Shown here in pieces: positions 1-9,088 of a stretch of 32,663 nt of DNA. The DNA comes from Lachnospiraceae bacterium. Its GTDB lineage: Bacteria > Bacillota > Clostridia > Lachnospirales > Lachnospiraceae. Each line of letters starts with the position of its first letter. Positions within the stretch are counted from its first letter, which is position 1. Under the pieces are notes generated by a model, which saw only the letters and a program-made list of their open reading frames with translations, did not search any database and was not told the DNA's origin. The stretch covers positions 1-32,663 of the forward strand of contig JAQYOA010000248.1 of the NCBI GenBank assembly GCA_028727605.1, in the 5' to 3' direction. The translations under genes and the position numbers were made by a program.

Positions 1-900
1 CTCCGGTATAAAGCTTTCCCGGGCTGTTTCCCCTTCCTGAATATACGCATTGACCACTCCAAGTTCCAATGTATACTCAATCAGACGTTCATATTCTCTC
101 CTGGTGACCTTCCGATTCAGCGGGGAAATGTCAGATACCTGCGGAAGCGGCGTGTACTGGCTCATCAGGCTTAAGTAAACCTGATCCCTGTACGTTTCAT
201 AGACATATTTCACTACCGCCCTGGCATTCTTAACGGCTCCCGGCAAAAGCAGATGACGCACAATCACACCTTTTTGCATCAGGCCCTTGTCATCAAATAC
301 CGGCTGCGGGTTCTGACGTACCATCTCAGCAAGTGCCTCCTTCGCTCTCTCTGGATAATCCCATGCTTTGGAGTATTTCCCTGCCAGTTCCTCATCCATA
401 TACTTAAAATCGGTTAGATAGATATCCACAAACCCCTCCAGAGATTTCAGGGCATCTGTTCCCTCATAGCCGCCGCAATTATATACAATCGGGAGATTCA
501 GTCCCTGGCCTTTCGCTTTCACAATCGCTTCCCGGATCTGCGGAACATAATGACTCGGCGTCACAAGATTGATATTGTTGGCGCCTTTTTCCTTCAGTTC
601 CAGAAAAATCTGCGCCAGACGATCTACGGTAATCTCTCTTCCGGTTTCATTTTCTGCAATCTGATGATTCTGACAGTAGACGCACCGCAGATTGCAGCCA
701 GAAAAGAAAACCGTACCGGACCCTTCCCTGCCGGAGATACAGGGTTCTTCCCAGAAATGCAGGGCCGCCCTTGCCGCCCGAATCCCGGCTGGAACACCGC
801 AGTATCCACTCTTTCCTTCCGCACGGTTCGCCTTACAATTTCTCGGGCAAATCCTGCAGGCATCCATCTCGTTTTTCTCTTTAGTAAGCAAGGATTTCAT
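1..900 (-). CDS. Radical SAM protein, PflX / pyruvate-formate-lyase-activase-like (3' end cut by window)
   Basis: The 300 visible codons are open to the window edge; only a few C-terminal residues appear to be missing. A radical SAM CxxxCxxC cluster motif lies at C69, C73 and C76 (GCNLRCVYCQN), where a [4Fe-4S] cluster would bind S-adenosylmethionine. An N-terminal cysteine set (C15, C18, C22, C34, C54) precedes it, typical of the COG1313 PflX group. The downstream barrel shows motifs such as YNCGGYE and DIYLTDFKY. The ATG at 900 is chosen because AGAGG sits 6 bases upstream; it overlaps the last 20 bases of the methionine aminopeptidase gene, so the two are probably translationally coupled. 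The substrate is unknown. Family assignment is confident; any role as a glycyl-radical activase is not established for this branch. Confidence 0.85.
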   Translation of the reverse strand, partial: MKSLLTKEKNEMDACRICPRNCKANRAEGKSGYCGVPAGIRAARAALHFWEEPCISGREGSGTVFFSGCNLRCVYCQNHQIAENETGREITVDRLAQIFLELKEKGANNINLVTPSHYVPQIREAIVKAKGQGLNLPIVYNCGGYEGTDALKSLEGFVDIYLTDFKYMDEELAGKYSKAWDYPERAKEALAEMVRQNPQPVFDDKGLMQKGVIVRHLLLPGAVKNARAVVKYVYETYRDQVYLSLMSQYTPLPQVSDISPLNRKVTRREYERLIEYTLELGVVNAYIQEGETARESFIPE

Positions 901-1756
901 ATCCATCCTCTGTCACTGCCACTGTCACTTCCCACTGTGCAGAAGGCGCTCCGTCATCCGTATAAACAGTCCAGTCATTTTCCTCGTCGATGAAAATTTC
1001 ATCGGTTCCAAGATTGATCATCGGTTCAATGGTAAAGACCATACCCGGGACAAGCAGCATCCCGGTATCACGGCGCGTCACAAAGCTGACAAAGGGATCC
1101 TCATGAAACTCCAGTCCTACTCCATGGCCTCCGATATCCCGCACAACACGATAGCCCTGACTTTGCGCAAATTCATTGATCACAGCACCTACATTTCCAA
1201 GACGATGGAACGGCTGAACTTCGTTAAGTCCCAGCTGAACTGCTGTTAAAGTATCCTCCACCAGCTTTTTTGTCACTTCATCCACGTTTCCGATGCAGAA
1301 CATACGGGAAGAATCCGAATAATATCCTTTATATATAGTAGAGACATCCACATTGATAATGTCCCCGTCCTGAAGGATCTCATCCTCGCAGGGAATTCCA
1401 TGGCAAACTGCATCATTAACGGAAGTGCAGACACTTTTTGGAAAACCTTCATAATTAAGAGGTGCTGCAATGCCTCCCAGTTCTTTCGTTTTCTCTGCAA
1501 CCAGACGGTCAATGTCTTCCGTGCTCATCCCTTCCCGGATATTTTCTGCCACATAGTCAAGCACCGCGATATTGACTTTACCGCTTTCCCGGATTCCGTC
1601 AATCTGATCCGGACGCTTGATAATTTTTCTTGGCGGAACCTTCCATCCTTTCATTCGAAATGCGTGAATCTTTTCATCCAGTTCCATGTGACATTCCTTA
1701 TATTTTTTTCCGCTGCCGCACCAGCAGGGATCATTTCTGCCGATTTTCTTCTGCAT
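881..1756 (-). CDS. map: Methionine aminopeptidase type I with N-terminal SEC-C zinc motif
   Basis: This 291-residue cytosolic M24A peptidase removes the initiator methionine from nascent proteins. An N-terminal SEC-C motif (C11, C13, C22, H23) precedes the catalytic domain; SEC-C motifs bind zinc and are thought to help ribosome or protein contact. Expected catalytic residues are present: H119 in CHGIP, D137 and D148 as metal ligands, H211 in GGHGVGLEFHE, E244 in TIEP and E276 in QWE. An AGGAGA ribosome site lies about 10 bases before the ATG. A TATAAT box stands upstream without a clear -35. The gene is a stand-alone copy, not in the usual adk-map-infA ribosomal cluster, so it may be a second map copy. 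Assignment is firm. Confidence 0.95.
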   Translation of the reverse strand: MQKKIGRNDPCWCGSGKKYKECHMELDEKIHAFRMKGWKVPPRKIIKRPDQIDGIRESGKVNIAVLDYVAENIREGMSTEDIDRLVAEKTKELGGIAAPLNYEGFPKSVCTSVNDAVCHGIPCEDEILQDGDIINVDVSTIYKGYYSDSSRMFCIGNVDEVTKKLVEDTLTAVQLGLNEVQPFHRLGNVGAVINEFAQSQGYRVVRDIGGHGVGLEFHEDPFVSFVTRRDTGMLLVPGMVFTIEPMINLGTDEIFIDEENDWTVYTDDGAPSAQWEVTVAVTEDGYEILAY

Positions 1757-1800
1757 GTTTTCTCTGTCTCCTGTTTTTCATCTTTGTAAATCACTTTTCT

Positions 1801-1806
1801 ATTATA
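1801..1806 (-). promoter_or_regulatory. Candidate -10 box for map
   Basis: The minus strand reads TATAAT here, 45 bases upstream of the map start. No convincing -35 hexamer is found at 16-18 bases, so this is only a partial promoter call. Confidence 0.35.
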
Positions 1807-1905
1807 CTTTACCACACTCAAAAAATTTGGCAAGTCAAACTCTGTCATTTACAAAATCATCCCTTTCCATACAGCAATTTTGTGGCTTTTACCCAAATTT
1901 TACAT

Positions 1906-1922
1906 TTTACATAGATTTAACA
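1906..1922 (+). promoter_or_regulatory. Candidate Pho-box-like direct repeat upstream of the Na/Pi symporter
   Basis: TTTACA at 1906 and TTAACA at 1917 start 11 bases apart; a further TTTACA begins at 1899. TT(A/C/T)ACA repeats with an 11-base period match the PhoP box described for Bacillus. The second repeat could also act as a -35 (TTAACA, 16 bases, TATGTT at 1939). The rest of the 314-base gap between map and the symporter is AT-rich and pyrimidine-rich, and nothing else was recognised in it. Confidence 0.35.
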
Positions 1923-2070
1923 CTATTTTGTTTTGATCTATGTTATTTTGTATTTGTAAGTCAATTTTACTTTTGCCCGGCAGTTATTCTTTCGATTTCT
2001 TTTTCTTTTTTCAGTGAATAATTACCGGTACTGCAGAAAATAATAAAAATGATCAAAAGAGGGAGAATTT

Positions 2071-3837
2071 ATGGACATTTTCGGAATACTAACCTTTATC
2101 GGCGGTCTGGCTATGTTTCTTTACGGCATGAGTTCTATGGGAGACGGACTGACCAAATTGTCCGGAGGAAAATTAGAGCATTTATTGGAAAAACTGACAT
2201 CCAACCGTTTCATGGCTGTGCTCCTTGGCGCCGGAGTGACTGCCGTCATTCAGTCCTCATCCGCCACCACTGTTATGGTAGTCGGTTTTGTAAATTCAGG
2301 AATTATGAAACTATCCCAGGCGGTGGGCATTATCATGGGTGCCAATATCGGTACCACAATCACTTCCTGGATTTTGAGTCTTACGGGAATCGAGAGCAGC
2401 AATGTTTTCATTAAAATGCTGAATCCCTCTTCTTTTTCCCCGATTCTGGCAATCATCGGTGTCTTTCTGCTGATGATGTCCAAAAATGACAAAACCAAAA
2501 ATATCGGTACACTGCTTACCGGATTTTCTATCCTGATGTTCGGAATGAGCACGATGAGCAGTGCTGTTTCCCCCCTCGCCGATGTCCCGGAATTTACCGG
2601 TATTCTGACGAAGTTTTCCATGCCGCTGCTTGGAGTTCTGGCCGGCGCCTTTTTAACCGCTGTGATTCAGAGTTCCTCCGCTTCGATTGGTATTTTGCAG
2701 GCACTCTGTGCCACGGGATCGGTTAGCTATGCCATTGCCATTCCGATTATCATGGGTCAGAACATCGGTACTTGTATTACCGCTCTTCTCTCATCCATCG
2801 GAACAACCCGAAATGCCAAGAGAACTGCTATGGTTCATCTCTATTTCAACGTAATCGGAACACTCGTTTTTCTGATTCTATTTTACGGAATCACCGCTTT
2901 CGTTTCGCTCCCGTTCCTTAACCAGGCGGCAAATGCAGCAGGAATTGCCATTATCCATTCCGGTTTCAATATTTTTGCAACAATCGCACTCCTGCCGTTC
3001 GGCAACGGTCTGGTCAGACTTGCAAAACTGACGATTCCGGACGGTCCGGAAGAAAAAGCGGACGAGGCCTGTCAGATGCTGGATCGCCGTTTTCTGGACA
3101 GTCCTGCCTTTGCTCTTACTCAGTGTAAGCATGCAGCTGCAACGATGGCTGATCTTACGGAGCAGGGACTTTATAAATGTATCAGCCTCCTTGACAATTA
3201 CAATCCCCAGACTGCCGAGGAAGTTGCCACTCTGGAATCCCGTGTAGATCACTATGAAGATGCTCTCGGCACTTACCTGGTTCAGCTCAGCAGCAAAAAG
3301 CTGTCCCGCAAGGACAGCCAGACACTTTCCATGATTCTTCACTGCATCGGTGATTTCGAGCGGATTTCCGATCACACGGTAAATGTGATGCAGGCCGCAA
3401 AAGAAATGCACGAAAAATCCCTGCATTTTTCTGACGGTGCCGCAGAAGAACTCTCCATCTACGGAAAAGCCGTTGAGGACATTGTAACCATGTCCTTCCA
3501 GGTATTTAAGGAAGAAGATCAGTCAAAATCCAAGCAGGTAGAGCCTCTCGAACAGGTCATCGACGGACTGAACGCACAGATCAAGAACAATCACATCTAC
3601 CGTCTTCAGAACGGAAAATGCACCATCGAACTCGGTTTTATTCTGTCCGATGTTATGACAGATTTCGAACGCGTTTCTGATCACTGTTCCAACATAGCAG
3701 CCTGCGTCAGCCAGGTACAGAACGGCGGTTTTGATACCCACGAATATCTGAGAACCATGAAGAGCGGAGCAGATCTTCAGTTTGAAAAAGAGTATCGGGC
3801 ACTGTCTGAAAAGTATCAGCTGCCTTCCAGATTTTAA
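2071..3837 (+). CDS. Na+/phosphate symporter family protein (NptA-type) with C-terminal PhoU domain
   Basis: A 588-residue membrane protein. The N-terminal half carries the two inverted Na_Pi_cotrans repeats, each with the QSSSA signature (residues 61-65 and 200-204), surrounded by about eight hydrophobic segments up to residue 320. Residues about 345-570 form a soluble PhoU-like bundle of acidic helices (for example IGDFERISDHTVNVM and VMTDFERVSDHCSN). The architecture is the common bacterial one; members move phosphate with sodium, and direction in vivo is debated. AGAGGGAG lies just before the ATG. A Pho-box-like repeat upstream suggests control by phosphate status. A bidirectional terminator follows immediately. 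Confidence 0.92.
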   Translation: MDIFGILTFIGGLAMFLYGMSSMGDGLTKLSGGKLEHLLEKLTSNRFMAVLLGAGVTAVIQSSSATTVMVVGFVNSGIMKLSQAVGIIMGANIGTTITSWILSLTGIESSNVFIKMLNPSSFSPILAIIGVFLLMMSKNDKTKNIGTLLTGFSILMFGMSTMSSAVSPLADVPEFTGILTKFSMPLLGVLAGAFLTAVIQSSSASIGILQALCATGSVSYAIAIPIIMGQNIGTCITALLSSIGTTRNAKRTAMVHLYFNVIGTLVFLILFYGITAFVSLPFLNQAANAAGIAIIHSGFNIFATIALLPFGNGLVRLAKLTIPDGPEEKADEACQMLDRRFLDSPAFALTQCKHAAATMADLTEQGLYKCISLLDNYNPQTAEEVATLESRVDHYEDALGTYLVQLSSKKLSRKDSQTLSMILHCIGDFERISDHTVNVMQAAKEMHEKSLHFSDGAAEELSIYGKAVEDIVTMSFQVFKEEDQSKSKQVEPLEQVIDGLNAQIKNNHIYRLQNGKCTIELGFILSDVMTDFERVSDHCSNIAACVSQVQNGGFDTHEYLRTMKSGADLQFEKEYRALSEKYQLPSRF

Positions 3838-3897
3838 AAAAACAGGGATCACTGCCCGGCAATACAAATTTGCCGCAGCAGCGATCCCTGTTTTTTT
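3836..3897. terminator. Bidirectional rho-independent terminator between the Na/Pi symporter and uracil permease genes
   Basis: Perfect 15-base arms, 3836-3850 and 3883-3897, with A7 at one end and T7 at the other, enclose an inner stem (GGCAA / TTTGCC, CTGC / GCAG). It serves the two convergent genes on either side; its right arm touches the permease stop codon. Confidence 0.93.
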
Positions 3898-5152
3898 ACT
3901 GTTCATCGTTTGTCAGATGAAATCGATCCAGCAGATAGAAAGCAAGGCTTAACAGCATTCCTACCACACAGGCAAGTACCATACCGGTAAGCTGAATATT
4001 CCCGATTTTCACAGCAATGCCGGAAAGGCCGGCTACAAAGGTGACGGATGTAAGAATCAGATTCTGGGATTTTCCATAATCCACTTTGGAATCCACCAGA
4101 ATCCGGATACCGGAGGCTCCAATCATACCATACAGTAAAAAGGAGATTCCTCCAATTACCGATCCCGGAATCGTCTGAATCACAGCGGAGAGTTTTCCGA
4201 TAAAGGAGCATACAATTGAAATAATCGCTGCGCCTGCAATAACGCGGACACTGTATACTTTTGTGATCGCCATCACTCCAATATTTTCTCCATACGTCGT
4301 TGTTGGAACAGATCCGATCAGACCGGACAGCATTGTGGAAAAATTATCTCCCAGCAAAGTTCTGTGCAGACCCGGGTCCTTGATGATATCCCTGCCAATA
4401 ATCTTGCTTGTTACCACCTGGTGACCGATGTGTTCTGATGTAATCACCAGCAGAACCGGCAGAATCATTAAGATCGCCTGAGCGCTGAATTTTGGGGCCT
4501 GGAAATTGGGCAGTTCAAATAACGGTGCGGCAGCGATCACGGAAAAATCAATCATACCAAAGCACACAGCTGCCCCATACCCTACAAGAACTGCAATCAG
4601 AATCGGAATAACAGACAAAAATCCGCGAAAGACCACGGAACCAAACACAGCTACCCCGAGTGTTATCAAAAAGGCAACGATATTTTCCGTTGATACCTTG
4701 TCCTCGAGAAGTCCGGCATTGGAAGCAGCCGAACTGGATAATTCCAGTCCGATCAGCGCTACTACCGGTCCCATCGCTGCCGGCGGAAGCACCACATCAA
4801 TCCAGTCTGTTCCAAACTTATAAATCAAGCCGGCCAGAATACATCCAAAAAATCCGACGGCCACAAATCCACCCAATGCATAAGGATAACCCATCTGGCT
4901 GATTACAATCCCTGCCGGTGCAAGAAATGCAAAACTGGAGCCCAGATATGCCGGTGCTTTCCCTTTTGTAATCAGAATATAAATCAGCGTTCCCACACCA
5001 TTCATAAACAGAACAATCGCCGGATTGATTCCGAACAAAAACGGTACCAGAACGGACGCACCGAACATGGCAAAGAGGTGCTGAACACTCAGCGGCAGCA
5101 GCAGCTTAAACGGCACCTTCTCATCCACTTGAATCACTCTTCCCTTTTCCAT
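3896..5152 (-). CDS. uraA: Uracil permease / uracil-xanthine NCS2 family transporter
   Basis: A 418-residue integral membrane protein with about 12-14 hydrophobic segments. NCS2 features include the N-terminal QHLFAMFGA motif, the substrate-site TSEHIGH and the TTYGENIGV motif, both carrying the acidic residues used for uracil binding in UraA. It should import uracil with protons. The ATG at 5152 is chosen because GGGAGGA lies 9 bases upstream; the frame is open to 5230, but that extension is charged, overlaps a terminator and does not fit the family. No pyrimidine genes are adjacent. The glgD terminator ends just upstream, so an independent promoter is expected, but none was identified. Uracil specificity over xanthine is likely, not proven. 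Confidence 0.9.
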   Translation of the reverse strand: MEKGRVIQVDEKVPFKLLLPLSVQHLFAMFGASVLVPFLFGINPAIVLFMNGVGTLIYILITKGKAPAYLGSSFAFLAPAGIVISQMGYPYALGGFVAVGFFGCILAGLIYKFGTDWIDVVLPPAAMGPVVALIGLELSSSAASNAGLLEDKVSTENIVAFLITLGVAVFGSVVFRGFLSVIPILIAVLVGYGAAVCFGMIDFSVIAAAPLFELPNFQAPKFSAQAILMILPVLLVITSEHIGHQVVTSKIIGRDIIKDPGLHRTLLGDNFSTMLSGLIGSVPTTTYGENIGVMAITKVYSVRVIAGAAIISIVCSFIGKLSAVIQTIPGSVIGGISFLLYGMIGASGIRILVDSKVDYGKSQNLILTSVTFVAGLSGIAVKIGNIQLTGMVLACVVGMLLSLAFYLLDRFHLTNDEQ

Positions 5153-5217
5153 AAATCTCCATCCTCCCATGTTTTTATTTCTGTTCCCGATCCCCTTTTC
5201 TTTCCGCCGTCCATACA

Positions 5218-5265
5218 TAAAAAATACCACAACAGACTTCCTTTCACGGATATCTGTTGTGGTAT
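5218..5265 (-). terminator. Terminator after glgD
   Basis: On the minus strand a perfect 13-base stem (5224-5236 with 5253-5265) is followed by TTTTTT at 5218-5223. It closes the glgC-glgD transcript 12 bases after the glgD stop. Its loop shares 13 bases (TTCACGGATATCT on the plus strand) with the glgC leader. Confidence 0.88.
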
Positions 5266-5276
5266 AAAACAGGGGC

Positions 5277-6419
5277 TTATACAGTCTGATCTTTCGCGAT
5301 AAATACCGGGAAGGTATCCGTTCCTTTAATCTCTTTGCCTTCCGTTACGGTAACATACTTATCTGAGATCACATATTCAATCTGTGCTCCGGCTTCAATC
5401 ACAGTATCCTGCATCAGGACACAGTTTTTCACTTTTGCACCTTTGGCTACTTTAACACCACGGAACAGAATACTGTTCTCAATCTCACCCTCGATTACGC
5501 AGCCATCAGCAACCATCACATTCTTTGCCTTTGATCCGTTGATGTAACGAGTCGGGTTATCGTCACGAATCTTCGTATAAATCGGATTTCCGGAGAACAG
5601 AGCATCCAGATTCTCATCCTTCAAAAGCTTCATATTCTCATCGAAATAACTCTTCATGTCATAGACTCTTGCGAAGTATCCTCCGAATTCATAAGCATGA
5701 ACATTCAATTTATCCAGCTGTGGAGCCAGAATATCTCTCTCGAAATATGCATAGCCACGAACAAAAGCGGTGTTGATCAGATCCATCAACAGTTCTCTTT
5801 CCATAATATAGATGTTCATAGACATATTCTGAACACCTTCATCTTCCGGATTGATATAAATCTTGGTAACACGTCCGTCCTCGATGCTGAGCGTGTAATA
5901 AAGATCTTTTGTCTTATGATAAGAGTTGCGAATTCCGTCCGGGATCTCCTCTTTTGCATATGCAACGGTTACATCAGCACCGCTTGCAACGTGTGCATTC
6001 AGCATATCTTTGAAATCAAAATTAACTGCAATATTTGCATCGGAAAGCACAACGTATTTTTCTTTCTGCCATTTCAGGAAATCCAGAAGGCTCGCAAGTG
6101 CTTCCACTCTTCCATTATAAACAGTGATCATTTTCTCTGAATAGGGGGGAACGATATTCAGGCCGCCGTTTTTACGTGCCAGATCCCACTCACGGCCGGA
6201 TCCCAGATGATCCATCAGAGAATGATAATTTTTACGAACAACAATTGAAACATTGCCGATTCCGCAGTTTACCATACTGGACAGGATAAAGTCCACTATA
6301 CGATAACGGCTTGCAAAAGGGATGGATGCCATCAGACGCTCGCTGACAAGATCCGGTACCTGATCGTCGTAGCTGTTTGGGAAAATGATGCCCAGTGCAT
6401 CTGCATTAGAATTTACCAT
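5277..6419 (-). CDS. glgD: GlgD, non-catalytic/regulatory subunit of glucose-1-phosphate adenylyltransferase
   Basis: A 380-residue nucleotidyltransferase-fold protein with a C-terminal left-handed beta-helix (hexapeptide repeats such as [20 protein letters not shown]). The N-terminal GGxGxRL pyrophosphorylase loop of GlgC is replaced by [12 protein letters not shown], as expected for GlgD, which is poorly active alone but raises the activity of GlgC in the heterotetramer. The [17 protein letters not shown] motif keeps the fold recognisable. Its ATG lies inside the last codons of glgC (7-base overlap, ATGGTAA), with GGTGG upstream, so translation is coupled and stoichiometric. Confidence 0.95.
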   Translation of the reverse strand: MVNSNADALGIIFPNSYDDQVPDLVSERLMASIPFASRYRIVDFILSSMVNCGIGNVSIVVRKNYHSLMDHLGSGREWDLARKNGGLNIVPPYSEKMITVYNGRVEALASLLDFLKWQKEKYVVLSDANIAVNFDFKDMLNAHVASGADVTVAYAKEEIPDGIRNSYHKTKDLYYTLSIEDGRVTKIYINPEDEGVQNMSMNIYIMERELLMDLINTAFVRGYAYFERDILAPQLDKLNVHAYEFGGYFARVYDMKSYFDENMKLLKDENLDALFSGNPIYTKIRDDNPTRYINGSKAKNVMVADGCVIEGEIENSILFRGVKVAKGAKVKNCVLMQDTVIEAGAQIEYVISDKYVTVTEGKEIKGTDTFPVFIAKDQTV

Positions 6420-7621
6420 TGTTCTTCACCACCTTTTACGTTATTCTTTACCATAGCGTTCGGTCCGACCTTGGCTTCGTCACCGATATAAATGCCGGAA
6501 CCTACGGTTGCAACGCCTTTCTCATTCTCTGTAGGCATCGCGCCAACTACAGCATTTTCTCCGATCACAACATTTTCTGCAATGATACAGTGTTTTACAA
6601 CGGCGCCTGCTTTGATCACAGTTCCGCCCATAACAACTGCATCCTCCACTTCTGCGCCCTCTTCTACCTTGACACCGGCGAAAAGAACAGAGTGTTTTAC
6701 ATGACCTGCAATACGGCAGCCATCGGTAATCATGGAATTCTCAACAACAGCTGTTTCTGTAATTTTGTGACCTGTCATACCGCTGTTTCGGCTGTAGATC
6801 TTCCAGTCGTCATCAAACAGGTTGATACCGCTGTGTTCCGGATCCAGAACTTCCATATTTGCTTCCCACAGAGAAGAAATCGTTCCGACATCTTTCCAGT
6901 ATCCGCTGAAATGGTAAGCATACATATTACGTCCGTCGCGAAGCAGATTCGGAATAATGTTATTTCCGAAATCATTGGAAGAATTCGGATCTGCTTCATC
7001 TTCTACCAGATACTTTTTCAGAATATCCCAGTTGAAAATATAGATACCCATAGAAGCCAGATTTGACTTCGGATTCTTCGGTTTCTCCTGGAATTCAGTA
7101 ATCTTATCATTCTCATCCGCTACCATCAGACCAAAGCGGGAAGCCTCCTCCCACGGAACTTCCATGACAGCAACGCTGAACTCAGCACCTTTCTCCTTGT
7201 GAAAACGGAGGAAATCGCTGTAATCCTGCTTACAGATCTGGTCACCGGACAGAATGATAACATACTCCGGATTATACCGCTCAATGAATGGGATGTTCTG
7301 ATAAATTGCATTTGCTGTTCCTTTATACCAGTCGGAACCGGATGCCTTCTGATAGGGAGGCAGAACATGAACTCCTCCGTGAAGGCGGTCGAGATCCCAT
7401 GGCTGACCATTTCCTATGTACTCATTCAAGACCATGGGCTGATACTGGGTAAGAATACCTACCGTATCAATGCCGGAATTCACACAGTTCGAAAGCGGAA
7501 AGTCAATAATACGATATTTTCCGCCAAACGGAACTGCCGGTTTTGCAAGCTTCTCAGTCAGTGCATACAGACGTGAGCCCTGACCTCCGGCAAGAAGCAT
7601 AGCAATCATTTCTTTTGCCAT
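6413..7621 (-). CDS. glgC: Glucose-1-phosphate adenylyltransferase catalytic subunit
   Basis: A 402-residue enzyme making ADP-glucose from ATP and glucose-1-phosphate, the committed step in bacterial glycogen synthesis. It has the signature [19 protein letters not shown], then [17 protein letters not shown], the SGDQI metal-binding motif and FQEKPKNP, followed by a C-terminal beta-helix of hexapeptide repeats that carries the allosteric site. AGAGGGA lies 6 bases before the ATG. It is first in a two-gene operon with glgD; no glgA, glgB or glgP is in the window. A leader of about 100 bases with a palindrome and a hairpin lies upstream. Confidence 0.97.
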   Translation of the reverse strand: MAKEMIAMLLAGGQGSRLYALTEKLAKPAVPFGGKYRIIDFPLSNCVNSGIDTVGILTQYQPMVLNEYIGNGQPWDLDRLHGGVHVLPPYQKASGSDWYKGTANAIYQNIPFIERYNPEYVIILSGDQICKQDYSDFLRFHKEKGAEFSVAVMEVPWEEASRFGLMVADENDKITEFQEKPKNPKSNLASMGIYIFNWDILKKYLVEDEADPNSSNDFGNNIIPNLLRDGRNMYAYHFSGYWKDVGTISSLWEANMEVLDPEHSGINLFDDDWKIYSRNSGMTGHKITETAVVENSMITDGCRIAGHVKHSVLFAGVKVEEGAEVEDAVVMGGTVIKAGAVVKHCIIAENVVIGENAVVGAMPTENEKGVATVGSGIYIGDEAKVGPNAMVKNNVKGGEEQW

Positions 7622-7654
7622 AATGTTTCCCTCTGTTTCAAATTATTACTTGAA

Positions 7655-7720
7655 AATCCCGGCAAATACCGGATTCTCATTCACGGATATCTCTGTCATG
7701 ACAGATGTATCTGTTGGTAT
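7655..7720 (-). promoter_or_regulatory. glgC leader: 14-base palindrome plus hairpin
   Basis: Positions 7692-7705 are a perfect 14-base palindrome (TCTGTCATGACAGA), just downstream of the candidate -10, a position suited to a repressor site. A second imperfect hairpin (AATCCCGG / CCGGATT) lies at about 7655-7675. Words in this leader recur in the glgD terminator. The remaining gap, 7754-7885, is AT-rich and shows nothing else. Confidence 0.4.
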
Positions 7721-7726
7721 GAAAAC

Positions 7727-7753
7727 AGTATAACACACTTTTCTCGAAAACAA
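7727..7753 (-). promoter_or_regulatory. Candidate glgC promoter
   Basis: The minus strand has TATACT at 7727-7732 preceded by TTGTTT at 7748-7753 with a short 15-base spacer (or ATGTTG with 18). The -10 is good and the -35 weak. Confidence 0.45.
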
Positions 7754-7885
7754 CATGGTCTTTGTGCAAATTATACATATATTTTTTTGGTGAAAAGTCA
7801 CAAAATATATTTTTTACCAATACTTTCCATTTTTTTACACTGATTTTAAAGAAATCTGCAAAACACCGCAGCTTTCATTCCGGAT

Positions 7886-7932
7886 ATTATAAAAAGCATG
7901 CAGCTTCCCGTTTTCCGGAATCTGCATGCTTT
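7886..7932 (-). terminator. Terminator after the M24 peptidase gene
   Basis: Minus-strand stem of 11 bases (7893-7903 with 7922-7932, core GCATGCAG), with an inner TTCC/GGAA pairing, followed by a TTTTTAT run. It lies 12 bases beyond the stop codon. Confidence 0.85.
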
Positions 7933-7943
7933 CTTTCCTTCTC

Positions 7944-9041
7944 TTATTCAAAAGGTATCACAATCAGATCTTTCGTATAGTGATTCAATACTTCACAGCC
8001 ATTTTCCGTAATCAAAACCAGATCCTCGATACGGATGCCAAACCCCTCGTCCGGCAGATAGATACCCGGTTCTACGGAAAAACACTGGCCGGGCTGTATG
8101 ATATTTTCATTATTATAAGCGACATTTCCAAATTCATGAACTTCAAGTCCAATGGAATGACCGGTTCTGTGCGGAAAATACTCACCCAGTCCTTTTGATT
8201 CGATATAGCGGCGGGCAGCAAGATCTACATCACACATCCGGTTTCCGGGCTTTGCCGCTGCAATGCCCCGGAGATTTGCCTCCAGGACGATCTCGTAAAT
8301 CTCCCTCTGTCTGTCCGAAACTTTTCCAAGAAAGACATCCCTTGTCATGTCGGAACAGTAGTTGTCTTTTTTTCCTCCGATATCGAAAGTCATACAATCC
8401 CCGCAGAGTGCTTTCGCATGCTGCGGCATATAATGGGGGTCTGCCGTGTTCTTTCCAAAAGCAATGATCGGTTCAAACGAAAAGCCTTCTGCTCCAAGTT
8501 CTTTGTAGATTTTCAGAAGCTCATCTGAGAGCTGCTGTTCATTATATCCTTTGTTTGCGATCTCGGTAAGACGGGCAACTGCCGCATCATTCAGCAGAGA
8601 AGATCTGCGCATCAGTTCCTGCTCTTCCTCATCCTTGATCATACGGACATTGTCTACAATGACGGAGGCATTGACAAACGTGTTGGTTGGATTCAGTTCC
8701 TGCATACGCAGGAGAAATTTTGCCTGCCAGTTTTTATCAACGCCTGTTACCGTTCCTTTTTTTACGTAAACACTCAGCGTCTCAATGCAATCCTCAATAT
8801 CATCCACATAAGTCACCTCAAGATCCGAATCTTCCGGCTGAGGATACAGGTTGCTCAAAACCAGATGATGTTTTCCATCCGTTCCCAAAAGCAGCGCCAA
8901 AAGGCGCTCCCCCGGAAAAATCCAGCGGCCTGTCAGGTAATATACACTGTAAGGATCTGAAACCACCATCTGTGACAGCCCTTTTTGTTCCATTCCCCTT
9001 AAAACCCGTTCTACACGTAAACTTTTCATAACATAATTCAT
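7944..9041 (-). CDS. M24 family metallopeptidase, Xaa-Pro aminopeptidase/dipeptidase-like
   Basis: A 365-residue cytosolic creatinase-fold peptidase: an N-terminal creatinase-like domain (about 1-135), then a pita-bread catalytic domain. All five metal ligands are visible in order: D in TFDIGG, D in CSDMTRD, H in RTGHSIGLEVHE, E in VEPGIYLPDEG and E in IRIEDLVLI. Such enzymes cleave Xaa-Pro bonds of peptides; dipeptidase versus aminopeptidase cannot be told. AGAAAGGA lies 6 bases before the ATG at 9041. It follows the symporter gene by 47 bases with no terminator between, so they are probably one transcript linking amino-acid or dicarboxylate uptake with peptide breakdown. Confidence 0.9.
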   Translation of the reverse strand: MNYVMKSLRVERVLRGMEQKGLSQMVVSDPYSVYYLTGRWIFPGERLLALLLGTDGKHHLVLSNLYPQPEDSDLEVTYVDDIEDCIETLSVYVKKGTVTGVDKNWQAKFLLRMQELNPTNTFVNASVIVDNVRMIKDEEEQELMRRSSLLNDAAVARLTEIANKGYNEQQLSDELLKIYKELGAEGFSFEPIIAFGKNTADPHYMPQHAKALCGDCMTFDIGGKKDNYCSDMTRDVFLGKVSDRQREIYEIVLEANLRGIAAAKPGNRMCDVDLAARRYIESKGLGEYFPHRTGHSIGLEVHEFGNVAYNNENIIQPGQCFSVEPGIYLPDEGFGIRIEDLVLITENGCEVLNHYTKDLIVIPFE

Positions 9042-9088
9042 CCTTTCTGTCTATCCATCCGTCAAAAACAGCATCCGCCCGCGGCCAA

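Noticed and set aside
624-1249. Short open frames on both strands over the radical SAM and map genes
   Set aside because: They lie inside the two real genes in other frames; the minus-strand radical SAM and map frames carry the conserved motifs.
5224-5265. Possible PyrR-type attenuator for the uracil permease
   Set aside because: The loop (TCCGTGAAAGG) only loosely resembles the PyrR binding loop, and the hairpin with its T-run lies directly after the glgD stop; a plain glgD terminator explains it better.
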